Position numbers and translations under genes: made by a program. From Coccinella septempunctata (taxonomy: Eukaryota; Arthropoda; Insecta; Coleoptera; Coccinellidae), in NCBI RefSeq assembly GCF_907165205.1, contig NC_058191.1, forward strand, positions 11,658,501 through 11,722,500: a stretch of 64,000 nucleotides of DNA. Reading direction: 5' to 3'. Shown here piece by piece: positions 10,640 through 22,923 of the stretch; positions within the stretch are counted from its first letter, which is position 1; the number at the start of each line of letters is the position of its first letter. A model generated the notes under the pieces. The model did not search any database and was not told the origin of the DNA. It was given only the letters and a program-made list of their open reading frames with translations.

Positions 10640-13152
10640 TTGCAAGATCGTTGTCAAATAGTGGACCTTGATGGAAAGTTATCATCCAAAAGAAGAGTTA
10701 CCCGAGGAGTATCACAGGAGTCGGTGCTTGGAGCCATTTTATTTGCTCTCTAAATCGATGACTTCAGTATAAAGTTGTGGCGGATGACGTAGTTCCCTTT
10801 GCGGATGGTGTCTCTTTTAAAAATAGAGATTAAATGGAAAGCTGACTTCAGACAAAATCGAAGAAATCCACAGATGATGCTGCTGAGTGGTTCGGAAACA
10901 ACAGAATGAGTGTAAACGTTGATAAAACGAAGTAGCTCGTAGTCACCACCAAACGATATAACAAAGAAAGTAAATCCCTGCTTTGGTTATCGATCAGCGG
11001 AAACTTAGGTTGGGAACAACATGTGAATTGTCTTAAAAACATTCGACAACGCTGTTCGCAATTAAAACTATAAAAACCTTTTTAACAGAAAAAGAAGCCT
11101 TGATTGTGTACCATGCTCAATTCCACGGACAGATGACCTATTGCATCATCCTTGGGGGGCGTCCTAGGAAGCTGTAAGAATTTTCCGGAAACATGCTATG
11201 ATAATAGTAACAGAGGAAGGACGAATGACAAGGTGTAGACCACTTTTTAAAAAATAAGGAATATTACCATCCCATGCTGTTACAACATGGAGTGCCTTCT
11301 ATATGTACATAGGAGGGGAAACAAGTTCCAAAAACAATTGAACGTTCACGGTCACAACACGCGATTCAAGGACAAATATAATATCCATTACATCGACTGG
11401 ACAAAACGCGACACATGCACATATACAGGGTGTTTCATGAGTCGTTGACCATAGCCTAATGCTGAATGCCGGTCCAGGCCTTTCAGAAAACTTGCTTGTT
11501 TTGTATCCTAAGGCTATTAGTTTCGGAGATACGGGGTGATTAATGAATATTGACCTAAATTTGCGAAAGCCATAACTCTGTAATGCAAGGTCTGATTTCG
11601 ATCAAATTTTGTGGGTTTGTTCACATCAGACAGCTTTTCCAATCGGTTTATGAAATATAAATATTTTCAGGGCAGTACTCAGAATATCGTGATTTTTCAT
11701 TCAAGCCCCAAAATCTAAATTTTTTACATCCTCTAGAGAAATTTCGTTATTGCCACGAAAAACTACATAATTTGACCCAAGGAATTCAATTTTCACTTTG
11801 CATGGCACACTTGTCACAAGGGATTAGGAACCGGAAGAATTCATATTTTATGTCATTTTTTCGAAATGCGGTCCTGCTTTTATTCCTTCGGTGATAATAT
11901 TTATGGTCCTTTGCCGAGATTCTGAATTTTTTTTTATTTTGTTCAATTCTTCTTCATTTTAAACCCTCAGCATATTCTGAGTGTTCGTATAAAAGTGTTT
12001 AAGAGTATGCAAAGTCGAGCTGTGTATTCTTTTGAAATTACAATAACAATAACAATAACAATTTTTATTCAATTCATAGTACATACTAATTGTAAGTACA
12101 AGAAAAAATGTCCTAGTATGTTATCATACTTCATATATCGAAATATATTTTAGCCTAATCACATATTTCTGTGTATTCTACAGTAATCTAAATATTCTCC
12201 TACATTATATGGTTCACAATCAATGATGAATAGAAAAAGTCTTTTATTAAATTTTTTTACATCGTCCATAACATGAAATTGCCTTGGCAAAATATTGTAC
12301 AGTTTAATACACATATATCTAGAATTTTTGTGAGTTATGCTAAGTGAGTGAATTGGATACTAGTATTGATCCATTTGCCTAGTTTTTTCATTTTTATTTT
12401 TATATTTTTCGAATAATTCCGTATGTTCTACCAAAAACTTAACGCAATTATATACATATATGCCAGTTAATGTCAGAATATTGTTTGCTCTAAAAACACC
12501 TCTACAAGTCTGCCTATATTTCATTTTAAATAAAGATCTTATGGCCATTTTTTGTTTCACAAATAAGCTATCAGTACTGGAACTATTTCCCCAGCATACA
12601 ATTCCGTATGACAATATTGACTGGAAGTTGGCAAAGTAAACCACTTTCAGTGTGGATGTATCTACTGATTTTTTTAAAATATTCATTGCATATAAATTGG
12701 AGTTCAGTTTTCTATTTAGGTATTCAATATGATTTTTCCACGTCAGATTAGCATCAACATGCAAACCTAAAAACTTAGTAGAGTCCGCTATCTTAACTTG
12801 AGACTCATCTATTATTGTTATCTCTGGTATCTCAATATTTGACCTAGATGTATGAAAAATTACACATTCTGTTTTTTTTTCATTAAATTTTAATTCATTA
12901 GTACAGCACCAGCATTTCACTTCTGAGGAAGCTGCATTCACATGCTGTATTAAATTCAATACATTCTGCAGCCTTTTTATTATGTTTGTATCGTCAACAT
13001 ACATTATGAGATCTAAATTTTGATCAATATTATTGGGCAAATCATTTATGTACACAATAAACAAAAGTGGCCCGAGTATACTACCTACCTTGTGGTACTC
13101 CTCGATTCACAGTTTGATCATCGGAAATGAAAGTTTCCGTGTTTATTTTAAT

Positions 13153-14397
13153 CAGAGCCGGAACTAGGATTCTGGCGCCTGTGGCGAATTCTCATAATGC
13201 GCCCCTAAGAAATTCTCTTTCCTATGTTGATTTGTATTTATCTTTCATAATCGAATACCTAGCTTTTTTTGCTCGGAAAAATTTTTCCTATTTTAAAGAA
13301 ATCAATACAAATAAAATCAAAATAAAAGGGATACGAAATAACAATAACATGCATTCAAAATGAACTATAATTTGACTTTTCTTGCTTTGGTTTCTGCAAG
13401 AATATCAATGATGTCGTGACTCTTTTTCTTTTCTATAGATGGGACAGCTATGCTAAATAAGTCAGCTTTTCCTGTCCAGTTAAAGACCTTAAATAGGTTT
13501 TCACTAATTTCAATTTGTTGAAAGAACGTTAATATGTAGCTGTGGCAGCTGTAGTTACTGATAAAGTCAAGAATATTTTGAGTGGCCACAAATTTGTATG
13601 GATCTGAATCGGGACTATACTTCAATGGTTTCTTGTTTAATTCGCCAAGTAGAAAGCCGTGCAAACATATTCCCTCGAGAAAGCTGTCTTCAGAAATTAG
13701 GCAAAACACTGAATCCTTATTCGAGTTGCACTTAAATATAGTTCAATACTTGAATGAGGTCCTTTTTCAGCTTATTCTTCTAGTCAAAATTAAAATGTTT
13801 CATCATCAGCTCCTCCTCCAGGCTATTTTATTTTTCTTCTCTTTTCCTCTTCTGTAACCTCTATCTGTGATAATTTACCAGCTCTCCAGTTCTCCAGGAG
13901 CTATTGTGGTCTATGTTCTGAAGGAAATACCCCCAATCGGCTAAGGTTTTGCGCCTCAATCGGTCTCCGATAGTTTTTTTGTAAGTAGATCTCGACATGG
14001 CCTTTGTTATCGCGTTGGTTGTTATGCGACGCCACAGCCGTCAATAGAGTTCTTTAGAAGGCTGTGGCGACGCATTCTGTTTTCAGACTGATGGTGTGGA
14101 CTATATCTTAATAATTTATTATTATTAAGTATTTGATTATTATTCTCCAGTCCATTCTGTGGACTACGGACGTTGTTTACAATCCCACCTGTATAGTGTT
14201 CGTTTACGTTCACATTAATTTAATTCACACACATAATGTGTTTGGCATATTTTTATAATATTATGTTTTGTGTTAAATATTAAATGAAAAATATTCAATT
14301 GGAGAGAATACTGTTTTTTATTATTTTTATTTTGCGCCCCCAGATCGCTAGCGCCCGTGGCGACTGCCTCTCTCGCCACGCCCTCGCTCCGGCTCTG
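13153..14397. mobile_element. Non-autonomous hAT element with 8-bp TSD
   Basis: The left terminus begins CAGAGCCGGAACTAGG and the right terminus ends CTCCGGCTCTG. Subterminal GGCGCC/GTGGCGA motifs are inverted. Both sides carry the exact 8-bp duplication ATTTTAAT (13145-13152 and 14398-14405), diagnostic of hAT. It interrupts the minus-strand LINE ORF. It contains no recognisable hAT transposase. It has an unidentified 114-codon minus-strand frame and a 13/14-bp inverted repeat at 14026-14039/14060-14073. Confidence 0.9.
13365..13709 (-). CDS. Unidentified 114-codon frame inside the hAT element
   Basis: An uninterrupted frame encodes a protein-like sequence of normal composition, including FLEGICLHGFLLGELNKKPL and VFNWTGKADLF and ending ETKARKVKL. 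I do not recognise a family. It does not look like the dimerisation or catalytic parts of hAT transposase. It could be a remnant of the element's own second protein, a captured host exon, or chance. No start context or splice signals were established. Confidence 0.25.
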   Translation of the reverse strand: MFCLISEDSFLEGICLHGFLLGELNKKPLKYSPDSDPYKFVATQNILDFISNYSCHSYILTFFQQIEISENLFKVFNWTGKADLFSIAVPSIEKKKSHDIIDILAETKARKVKL

Positions 14398-15420
14398 ATT
14401 TTAATACGTACTTTTGTTTTCTTCCATTTAAATAACTACGAATAAGTTTTAGCTGTTGGTCTCGTATACCATACTTTTCCAGCTTCTTTAATAATGTGTC
14501 ATGATTCACACAATCGAAAGCCTTTGACAAATCAAGAAACAACCCTACAGGAATTTCACCCTTTTCAATAGCCAACATATTGAATTTAGATACCAATATT
14601 GTAAACCATCTTGGAAAATTTAAATCGTAAGTGTATTTGCTTCAAAACACACATTAAGTATTAAAATTTATTCTTCAACGATGAATATGTACTATCATAA
14701 GAGATGTTCGAAATGGAGTTCTTCCTTCTCGACACATTTGCTAACGCTTAAAATCAGATTAAATAATCTGATTTTAAGAGCAATAAATACTGCCCTTTTT
14801 TTCTTGTGATTTTGTTCAACTTCTGCACAGGCTTCTTCTATCCTCTGCCGCAAATGCTCTCGTGAAATCAGAAGTGTCTGTCACTTTTTCACGCACACTC
14901 AGTGGGACCTGAGGCTTCGAAATCAAAAAGATTTGAACAGAATTAAAAAAAAATTCAAAATCTCGACCGAAGACAACAAATAATCACCAAATGAATAAAA
15001 ACAGGACCGCATTTCGAAAAAATAACCATGCAAAGTGAAAATTAAATTCCTTAGAATAAATTATGTAGTTTTTCATGGCAATAACGAAATTTCTGTAGGA
15101 GAGCCGTTTGGAAGAGCTTTCTGAAGTGAACAAACACACAAAATTTGATCGAAATCGGACCTTACATTCCAGAGCAAATTTAGGTCAATATTCATGAATC
15201 ACCCCGTATCTCCGAAACTAATAGCCTTAGGATACAAAACAAGCAAGTTTTCTGAAAGGCCTGGATGACCTTCATTCACCATTGGGCTATGGCCAACGAC
15301 TCATGAATCACACTGTATAATAGTTTGAAACTCTATAACAAACTACCAGATGGCTTGACGTCACTACATTACAATGCCTTCAAGAAGAAAATAAAAAGCT
15401 TTCTTTATGAAAATTTTTAG

Positions 15421-15942
15421 CATTTAACACCACGTACGAGTTTTTGTCCCATGAATTTCTTCCATAATATCGCGGTTTTTTCGCTGATATTTCACGGGAT
15501 GGTTACAATACGCGTTCACAAAAGAAAATTAAAAAAATTGCTGGATCATATGCAGAACTTCAAATTTACTTGTCGAGTGTGAAATATCCCTGGGTATATG
15601 AAATTAAAACAATTTGAATACATATTTTAAAATAGAACAAATTTGAGAAGAGACCAGTTGTTTGTTCAAATAGCCTGAATTTCATAATAATATGTTGAAA
15701 GTGAAATGACTGTAACTATAATAAATTTTTATGTCTACTCTATAAATTGATATTCCTGATAAAACAATAACAATGAATTCGAGCTACTGAAAATAAATCT
15801 GGGTTTATTATAAATCTTTATTCGGTAATTATTATACTAGTCTATGTCGATGAGAATTATTAATTACCTCGAAACTAGAAGTTTGAAATTGTTTCAGAGG
15901 CAAGGTATTCATTAATTGAAAAAAATAATCGAAACTGTTTTT
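15421..15942. other. Intergenic, nothing recognised
   Basis: AT-rich sequence between the LINE 3' end and the next hAT terminus, with no gene and no repeat ends seen. Confidence 0.4.
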
Positions 15943-16709
15943 CAGGGCCGTATCTAGGGCGTGGCAAAGGTGGTACTTGCCACGGGCGCAAGGTTCGCTG
16001 GGGCGCCACAAAAATATCAAAGGTTAAAAAAATAGGTGCGCCATACAAAATAATTCGAAAGATCACAACTCCATTTTCATGTATACTTCTCCAAACGAGT
16101 AATGCCGGGGTAAGAAATAATACATATAAATTGTTCAAAAGTGCAATAAAGTCATAAATATTATTGTCGCGCGTAGGCATGTGTGCTTACACCTATTTTC
16201 AGTAGTTTTTTGCGCTTCATAAAGTTCGTCGGTATCTCTTCGACAAACGTACCATCTATTTTTGCGTGAAGTACGGCTTCTCTGATACAATTTTATAACG
16301 ATGGGTTTTTTAGATCTTCAGACGTTGTATCTGATATTTCAGAAATCGTTTTTATTTTCAATTCACCAATCAGAATTTTGAACCCCAAGAAGAGAGAAAA
16401 ATACATAAATACGAGACATCCTGAATATGTCAGGAGCAAATCAAATGGAAAAAATTGTTGCCTGACAATGAACGAAAAATGGAATTCTTTTGTAAAACTT
16501 CGAGACTAGGAGTGAAAATCCTAAAGAATTTCAGAAGGTGCAGAGTCCTCCCAGACTGAATTTCAATCGATAATAATAGAAGAATTCCATTGATCCTATA
16601 AATTATTTTTTCCACTTTCTATATGTTATTAATCTCAGATAAATACGTATCGAAAAACTCTAGCCTTAAAAAATAGTAGATATTTGTTTGGTATGCTAAG
16701 TTTGCAGAC

Positions 16710-17068
16710 ATGCCACCAGAAAAATTATCAGGGGCATAGAATAAAGCATTGCGTGCTCAAAAAATTGCTGCCCTAAAAGCCAATACATGTGATTTATCAA
16801 AGTTTTTATTACCAAAAAAATGACCACAACTGTCAGTCCTATTCATTCTCATATTTCTGATTCAAGTTCTACAGATAGCGAAGGTGAACAAAGAAAAAAT
16901 ATAGAAATTGAATCAGACTTGGGTCAAAACGAAGTAATCGAAAAACATCAACCAAATCATGAACTCCAACCAAACATAGAGATTGAAATTGACTTCAACA
17001 ATACAACAACGTGGAAAGTAAATAATAATACTATTGGACAAGTTTTATGCTCCTTTAATTTTTTGTAA
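16710..17068 (+). pseudogene. N-terminus of a hAT (zinc-finger MYM-type) transposase
   Basis: The frame starts MPPEKLSGA, has an in-frame TAG, and continues NKALRAQKIAALKANTCDLS and KFLLPKK. This is the characteristic start of arthropod hAT proteins annotated as zinc finger MYM-type 1-like. A frameshift at about 16820 leads to an acidic, Ser-rich frame (SDSSSTDSEGEQ) ending at 17068. The zinc finger, catalytic RNase-H core and dimerisation region are absent downstream, so the copy is internally deleted and cannot mobilise itself. Confidence 0.65.
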
Positions 17069-18009
17069 ATATAATATAAAATTAATATTTAAGTTTGTGC
17101 ATCTATGTGCATTTTTTCTTTTGGCAGTATTACCAATGTTTATTTTTTCTTAGGGTAATTGGAAATTATAAATTACTAAATGGGTTTTTTTATTGTTATT
17201 TTCGCGCATCTTATGAGATAAAGGTGCGACAGTGTCTGGAGATGGAATTATGGACATATGTGGCAGTATCGCCGCTGACTTAGCCAAGAAAGTGTGTTCG
17301 ATTTATTTCTCTGTTCTCTAAGAATTACGCTGATCTAAATTTCTCGCTAATGAAAACAAATTCAAGTGTGGATCAATTGGATTTCGCTACTTAACGCTGG
17401 CCAGCTCAACCCTTCACAGCACTCCATAGAGGTAAGTCGCATCTTTATTGACGCTTTGTTTTACATTTTTTCCACCCAAGCAATTTCCAGTTGCTTTACA
17501 ATTTATTCAAAAACATTACAGTCCGCTAACTCTTCTCGAGCAATCGAGTGGTCCTTCAAAATTCGCATTTTATTTTTGAGTTCGAAATCAGACCACTGAA
17601 TATTTTTATACAACTATTACGATGTACGTTATCCGTTGACAAACAACAGGCGATTTGAAAAACATTGGTTCACAAACATCAAGAAAAATTTTCTTTACGT
17701 ATGCAATGTTTTCAGATTTCAAGTTGAAAAATATATATTTTTTTTAACATTTATAAGTATTAATATATGAATATAAATATTTCGTTTTGTTTTTTTGGAA
17801 TTTGTTTCATTTTTATGATATATATGAAATGTGTATTTCACTGGTTTCAATAAAAATGTATAATATTGTGTATTATTTTAAAACATTAACGAAAATGCAT
17901 GACTAAAATTATGAACAAAAAAATACTATAAGAAAACATAATGAATGAAAAAAATCTACGCAAATGGGGGGCGCCATGCGCCATCTATTATATTGCCACA
18001 GGCGCAGGA

Positions 18010-18968
18010 GATGGTCAATGTACTGTTATTTGTAGACGATGCAAATGCACTCATCAAAAATAAAGACCTCAAATATTGTATTGAGCAGACACGAACAGCA
18101 TTTGATCTGATAAGTGCTTGGTGTAGTCAGAATGGGCTCCATCTGAATGTTAATAAAACCGAGTGGGTCATTTTCAGGATTAATAGATCCAGAGAAAGTT
18201 TCCCGGACACGATAGATTTCAACAACACCACAGTTCGTATATCACAGACCACTAAATTCTTAGGAGTTTATGTAGATAATCAATTAAATTGAAGAGAACA
18301 TATTTATCACCTAAGTAAAAAACTGAATAGTGTCCTTTATATGATAAGGGTGTTATCTCGACGAGTAGATGTGGCACTTTTGAGAACCATCTATTTTTCA
18401 ATCTATCCTTCGGTACGGAATCGTTATTTGGGGTGGAGGTTCTGATTGCAGTAAGCTGTTTGTGCTGCACAAGTCAGCATTACGATCTATGATTGGTCTT
18501 AAATATGGAGAGTCATGTAGAGGGCATTTTAGACAGAATGGAATTCTAACTTTTTACGAATTGTTTGTCTTGGAGTGCATCCTTTTTGTGAAAACCAGTC
18601 ACCATTATTTTGAAAATTTAAGAAAAGTCAATAACACGAGACGTACTGTTCCGTTTCACTTTCCGATGCATAGGAAGACACTGACTGAAAAAAATACCAA
18701 TTACATGTGTGTAAAATTGTATAATAGTCTACCTAAGAGTATACTAGATATAGTTTCTCATAAAAAATTCAAGAAAACTCTCATAGAGTTGATTACCAAT
18801 ATTGAACCTTACTCTATTGCTGAATTTTTGAATTATAGTAATGTAAACTCTAGGATGTTGTTTAGCAAATAATTTTTTTTTCTCTATTATTGACGGTGTT
18901 CCATTTCTGTGTATATTTTATACGAGATTCCGGAAATAAAACTTTTGTTATTGTTATTGTTATTGCAA
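18010..18968 (+). pseudogene. 5'-truncated LINE reverse transcriptase with (TTATTG)n tail
   Basis: The sequence begins inside the catalytic block (LLFVDDANALI, near 18030) and runs through WCSQNGLHLNVNKTEWVIF, TKFLGVYVDNQLN and a stop at 18291. After a frameshift near 18420 it gives KSALRSMIGLKYGESCRGHF, GILTFYELFVLECILFVKTS and KLYNSLPKSILD, ending at 18872. The 3' tail is three TTATTG units at about 18949-18966. It is the same family as the minus-strand copy at 12040-14612. It sits between the right subterminal region and the terminus of the surrounding hAT, so it is the younger insertion. Confidence 0.85.
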
Positions 18969-18990
18969 TAGTACCTAGATACGGTAGCTG

Positions 18991-20298
18991 CTGTTTTCAT
19001 AGAAAAAGGATTAACTCGATTAGGAATATTTTATTTCAAATTACCTGCGCCCTATGTCAAACTAGGCTTCTAAGGTTTTTCATTTTGATTCAGCTCATTA
19101 TTCGAAATATGCTGCAGTTATTTCCTCTAATACTTGATAACGATTCGTCCAAGCGCACGCCACTGGAATTGAGATATGGTCCACTGCAGCGCGATGCAGT
19201 TTTCCAATTTCACACCCCGGCGCTTCTCGACCGCGTGCTCGCTGCTCATATTGATACCGAAAATTCATTACGATGTCGTTTGTCCCGGGGGCCGCGACGC
19301 CCCGTGCATACATCGCTTCGGTCGCTCGAAAAAGCGGGCTCGCCGCGCGACGTCAGCTGAAAGCGGACGGATATGCCGCGATGTTAATTAGGGTACGATT
19401 ATCGGTCACAATGACGGAAAAACGACGTTGCGCTGTCGGATTGAGGCCCGCATTTTTTTTTTCGCCATTTGTTTCCGCTAATCCGACGTGCGATTTCGGC
19501 AAAAAGGCCGATTATTTCGCGTTATTAGGGAGCATTGTTGTGTTTCGCGCGACGAGGCTTTTGGACTATGCGATTGGCAGTCGTTGCGAGCTTGGTCTCG
19601 TTGCGTACTCATGATTGATTGTTCTGTCGCATAAAATATGTTCGATTGTTCTATATCACGGAATGATTATATTTCTGACCAATCCAATCGATCGAATGCA
19701 TTTCTACATCCGAGTGAACTAGAAAATAGCTGGAATTTTCTTGTTGAATCTCAGGCTCTGTGAAAGGACAGTATTCTCATCCGTCATTTCCTATTAAATT
19801 TCAAACAATTGGAGTAGTAAGGTGAATGTAATTTTTGCTTTTTCACCAATTATTAAAATCACCGTATACAGGGGTATTCCAAATTGAGTCAGAACCATTG
19901 CCAACTCCGTTATTATTGATGCTACGAAGTTACGAAAATTACAATAGTTTCCACTTTCGTCGAAAAGATGACAGCACCTAACGAACGCCTTTTTTCAATT
20001 TCACCATTGTAGCCATGGCGAGAATTTTCGAGCAATTTTTTCGTGTAAAAATTCATAGAGGACATAATGGCACCTCGGAAAGGTAATATCATGAATGAAT
20101 ATTTGTTCTTCAATGAAAAAATTTTTCAATTTTTTTTTCGTTTGACGAATAAAAAATTTCTGACTTTCCGAGGTGACGAATGATTGAATTGAATTATAAT
20201 GATAACCCCATTGCAATTAGTGGTTTCTGGCGCAACATATTTATTTTCTCTTTTTGAACTGACCACTAAAACGGTAAAGACCCCTCTTAATGGACTTC
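18991..20298. other. Non-coding stretch with a CpG-rich island at about 19140-19610
   Basis: The segment 19140-19610 is dense in CG dinucleotides (GCCGCGACGCCCCG, CGCCGCGCGACG, TTTCGCGCGACGAGG). For that reason it stays open in several frames, none of which shows a known domain. It also contains TTAATTAGGG. A regulatory or conserved non-coding element is the likeliest reading. At 20071-20082/20164-20175 a 12-bp inverted repeat (CACCTCGGAAAG) encloses about 80 bp. Confidence 0.45.
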
Positions 20299-21274
20299 TC
20301 ACAGCACGAAACACGAATAGTCACACCACGTTTTGCATAGCGGGATTTAGGTTTTGAGTTAACCTTGAGACCACGTGTTGACAAATAGAACATTTCAGAT
20401 AGTTACTGAAAGTTTTTCTTAGAGAAGTCGCTGGGTAGAGTTCATCGAAATTTATTCACAACACATTATTTCATGTTCTAAAAATATCACAGATTCAATA
20501 TTTCAAAAATATCAACAGAGAGAAGTCGCATAGTAGTAGCTATGTTCACTTCATCGGAACATCTCGATATGATGTTACATGCAACCACTAGGGATCTGAA
20601 GTTGAGGAATTCGCAAACTTAACAATATGCGGACGTTAATGTCCACAATGTGAAATCTTAAATACATCCATGAAAATTCTCAATGAAGCGCTTCAATACG
20701 ATATTTTTGGGTACTCCTTGCGACATTCTGTTACATTTCTGGTTGACTGGGATAGGCATGATATATTTTCGCAGTGAAAATTGTTTAGTTTTCATTTCCT
20801 GCATATCTATTCTTTCCCTTACTTGGATGTTGGTAAGGAATGTTCTCAGCTTAAGTATATATAATAATAAGGTTTATCATCTGAGTCAAAATTTTAATGT
20901 AAACCAAGTGAACTGGCATAACAAAAGTCGTTCAAAATCAAGTGCAGCCTCCTAATTGTAAAAACCTAAATGTTGTCTAAGATTTGTATAATTAAGTAAG
21001 CTACGGAACTCACTTAGGAAAGAATGTTGTTGAAAACAATCAAGAAAAATAAAATTTTTATAATCATTCATATGAAAAGTTTGTTAAATTGGAATCTGAA
21101 TGAATCATAATAATTATTTTTGCATTTCTCACGAAAATTGGTTATAAGCCAACTCAGCAGTAAAGCTACGATTATTTTCACAGTCTGGCAACGAAGTTGC
21201 ACTTCTGACATCTGACGTCATTTTATTCTTGAGATGGAGCAAGCGTAGTTTTGAGCAAACCATTTAACTATTCA

Positions 21275-21346
21275 GGTTCCATGGTGTAATGGTTAGCACT
21301 CTGGACTTTGAATCCAGCGATCCGAGTTCAAATCTCGGTGGAACCT
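21275..21346 (+). tRNA. tRNA-Gln (anticodon TTG), left palindrome arm
   Basis: A complete 72-nt cloverleaf is present. The acceptor is GGTTCCA paired with TGGAACC, followed by discriminator T. The D-arm has an intact A box (TGGTGTAATGGTTAGCAC). The anticodon arm is CTGGA-CTTTGAA-TCCAG with TTG in the loop. The T-arm has an intact B box (GAGTTCAAATCTC). No intron is present and CCA is not encoded. A T-run for Pol III termination follows at about 21357-21362. It reads CAA codons in translation. The sequence agrees with the typical insect nuclear tRNA-Gln and shows no disabling change. Confidence 0.97.
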
Positions 21347-22923
21347 TGTATGGAACATTTTTTGGCAATCAATTCGGAAGATTGTAAAGACCGGTGTTCA
21401 ACTTGATATGTAATTCCAATATTGTTTATTGATTACTTCAAATAATGTTTCGCCATCTTAAGGGAGCATCTAACCGAATCTATTCAGCTCTACTTCTCTC
21501 GGAAAAAAGAATTTAACTAGCTCGATCGTTTCTTTGTAATGGTTCACTTTGTAGGTATCACTGAGAGGATAGCTGAGTCCAAAGCGCTCTGCTATAATAT
21601 TTCAATTTGAAATTTCCACGACATAAAAGGTTTAATTCCTTCTATAAGATTCTTGTAAGAATCTAATCTAATCAAAAGAATCATAACTATAAAATTTGTG
21701 GTATAAAGTGACCTAATTCAAAAAAACACACATATGAATTATGCAAGTAGGATAATTCGGAATCAGAATATTGTAACAAAAATTGAAACAAGCAAGTCAA
21801 AAATAATTGTAGCCCAAGCACTTAGAAGATCGACTCTTCTACGTCAAAGTTTGAATCATTCTCCTAGCCCAAATTCTCTAAAAGCTATTGTCCATTCGAG
21901 CTCTGTTCACTCACCCTTCGATTGAAAGAATGATAATTGAATATCAGTGAAAATTTCAATTAACAAATAAACTGCAATCGAAAAAGTAGCATGCAGACAT
22001 TACCGAAATGTGTGCGGCTCTGATGAAGACTAGAAAGTCGCAAATTTATGCCTGCCTTTATTTCAATCGATGACAACACGTGTTAATGCAGTTCACTTTC
22101 CCATCAAGATTTTCACCATTTTTTCATTTATACTCGATAGGAATTATTGAAAATTGAGCGAAGCCCCCCCACCGACAGCTCAATTTTCAACAATTCCTAT
22201 CGAGAATAAATGAAAAAATGGTGAAAATTTTCGACTTTCTAGTCTTCATCAGATCCGCACATTTCGGTAATGTCTGCATGCTACTTTTTCGATTGCAGTT
22301 TATTTGTTAATTGAAATTTTCACTGATATTCAATTATCATTCTTTCAATTGAAGGGTGAGTGAACAGAGCTCGATGGGACAATAGCTTTTAGAGAATTTG
22401 GGCTAGGAGAATGATTCAAACTTTTACGTAGAAGAGTCGATCTTCTAAGTGCTTGGGCTACAATTATTTTTGACTTGCTTGGTTCAATTTTTGTTACAAT
22501 ATTCTGATTCCGAATTATCCTACTTGCATAATTCATATGTGTGTTTTTTTGAATTAGGTCACTTTATACCACAAATTTTATAGTGATGATTCTTTTGATT
22601 AGATTAGATTCTTACAAGAATCTTATAGAAGGAATTAAACCTTTTATGTCGTGGAAATTTCAAATTGAAATATTATAGCAGAGCGCTTTGGACTCAGCTA
22701 TCCTCTCAGTGATACCTACAAAGTGAACCATTACAAAGAAACGATCGTGCTAGTTAAATTCTTTTTTCCGAGAGAAGTAGAGCTGAATAGATTCGGTTAG
22801 ATGCTCCCTTAAGATGGCGAAACATTATTTGAAGTAATCAATAAACAATATTGGAATTACATATCAAGTTGAACACCGGTCTTTACAATCTTCCGAATTG
22901 ATTGCCAAAAAATGTTCCATACA

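Larger units (their letters stand above)
12040..14612 (-). pseudogene. Minus-strand LINE reverse transcriptase split by a hAT
   Basis: The 5'-most part (14596 to 14398, minus) reads PVGLFLDLSKAFDCVNHDTL and IRSYLNGRKQKYV. After the hAT the RT resumes with the primer-grip block RGVPQG near 13095, where a 4-bp duplication (GGTAGGTA) shifts the frame, then INDLPNN and catalytic YVDD (LIMYVDDTNII, near 13000), TKFLGLHVDANLTWKNH, SILSYGIVCWGN and YRQTCRGVFRANNILTLTG. One stop at about 12357 precedes the final KLYNILPRQFHV block. The 3' tail is (TTATTG)n, seen on the plus strand at 12045-12062. This tail and the protein match the plus-strand copy at 18010, so both belong to one family. It was inserted into the foldback MITE. 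Confidence 0.85.
11424..15317. mobile_element. Foldback MITE (TACAGGGTGTTTCATGAG) carrying later insertions
   Basis: The left arm (from 11424) and right arm (to 15317) are inverted copies for more than 400 bp, including the shared blocks TTAGTTTCGGAGATACGGGG and AAAACTTGCTTGTTTTGTAT. Flanking dinucleotides are TA on both sides (11422-11423 and 15318-15319), a Tc1/mariner-type TSD. The interior carries a minus-strand LINE and, within that, a hAT. No transposase of its own is visible. A second, truncated copy of the same family is at 45391. A small perfect hairpin (14747-14760/14765-14778) lies inside. Confidence 0.85.
10640..15420 (+). pseudogene. LINE reverse transcriptase remnant interrupted by nested insertions
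   Basis: The left part (10640-11423) reads GKLSSKRRVTRGVSQESVLG near 10670-10730 (the RG[VI]PQGSVLGP block), a decayed palm, and a C-terminal block with HNTRFKDKYNIHYIDWTKRD up to 11410. The element then stops exactly at a TA next to a MITE end. The missing C-terminus resumes at 15318 as SLKLYNKLPDGLTSLHYNAF and KKKIKSFLYENF, with a stop near 15420. The two halves were therefore one copy before the 3.9-kb insertion at 11424-15317. Many stops and frameshifts are present and the copy is dead. Confidence 0.75.
15943..18990. mobile_element. hAT element (MYM/TTF-type) with a LINE near its right end
   Basis: The left terminus is CAGGGCCGTATCTAGGGCG at 15943. The complementary right terminus, CCTAGATACGGTAGCTG, ends at 18990. 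Flanks are CTGTTTTT (15935-15942) and CTGTTTTC (18991-18998), a 7/8 match to an 8-bp TSD. Subterminal GCCAC...GCGC motifs are inverted. An MYM-type hAT N-terminus is readable near 16710. The right subterminal region (about 17965-18009) is separated from the right end by a 5'-truncated LINE. Confidence 0.75.

Noticed and set aside
19098..19614. Overlapping frames in the CpG-rich island
   Set aside because: Same reason: stop codons are rare in GC-rich sequence, and no domain is visible.
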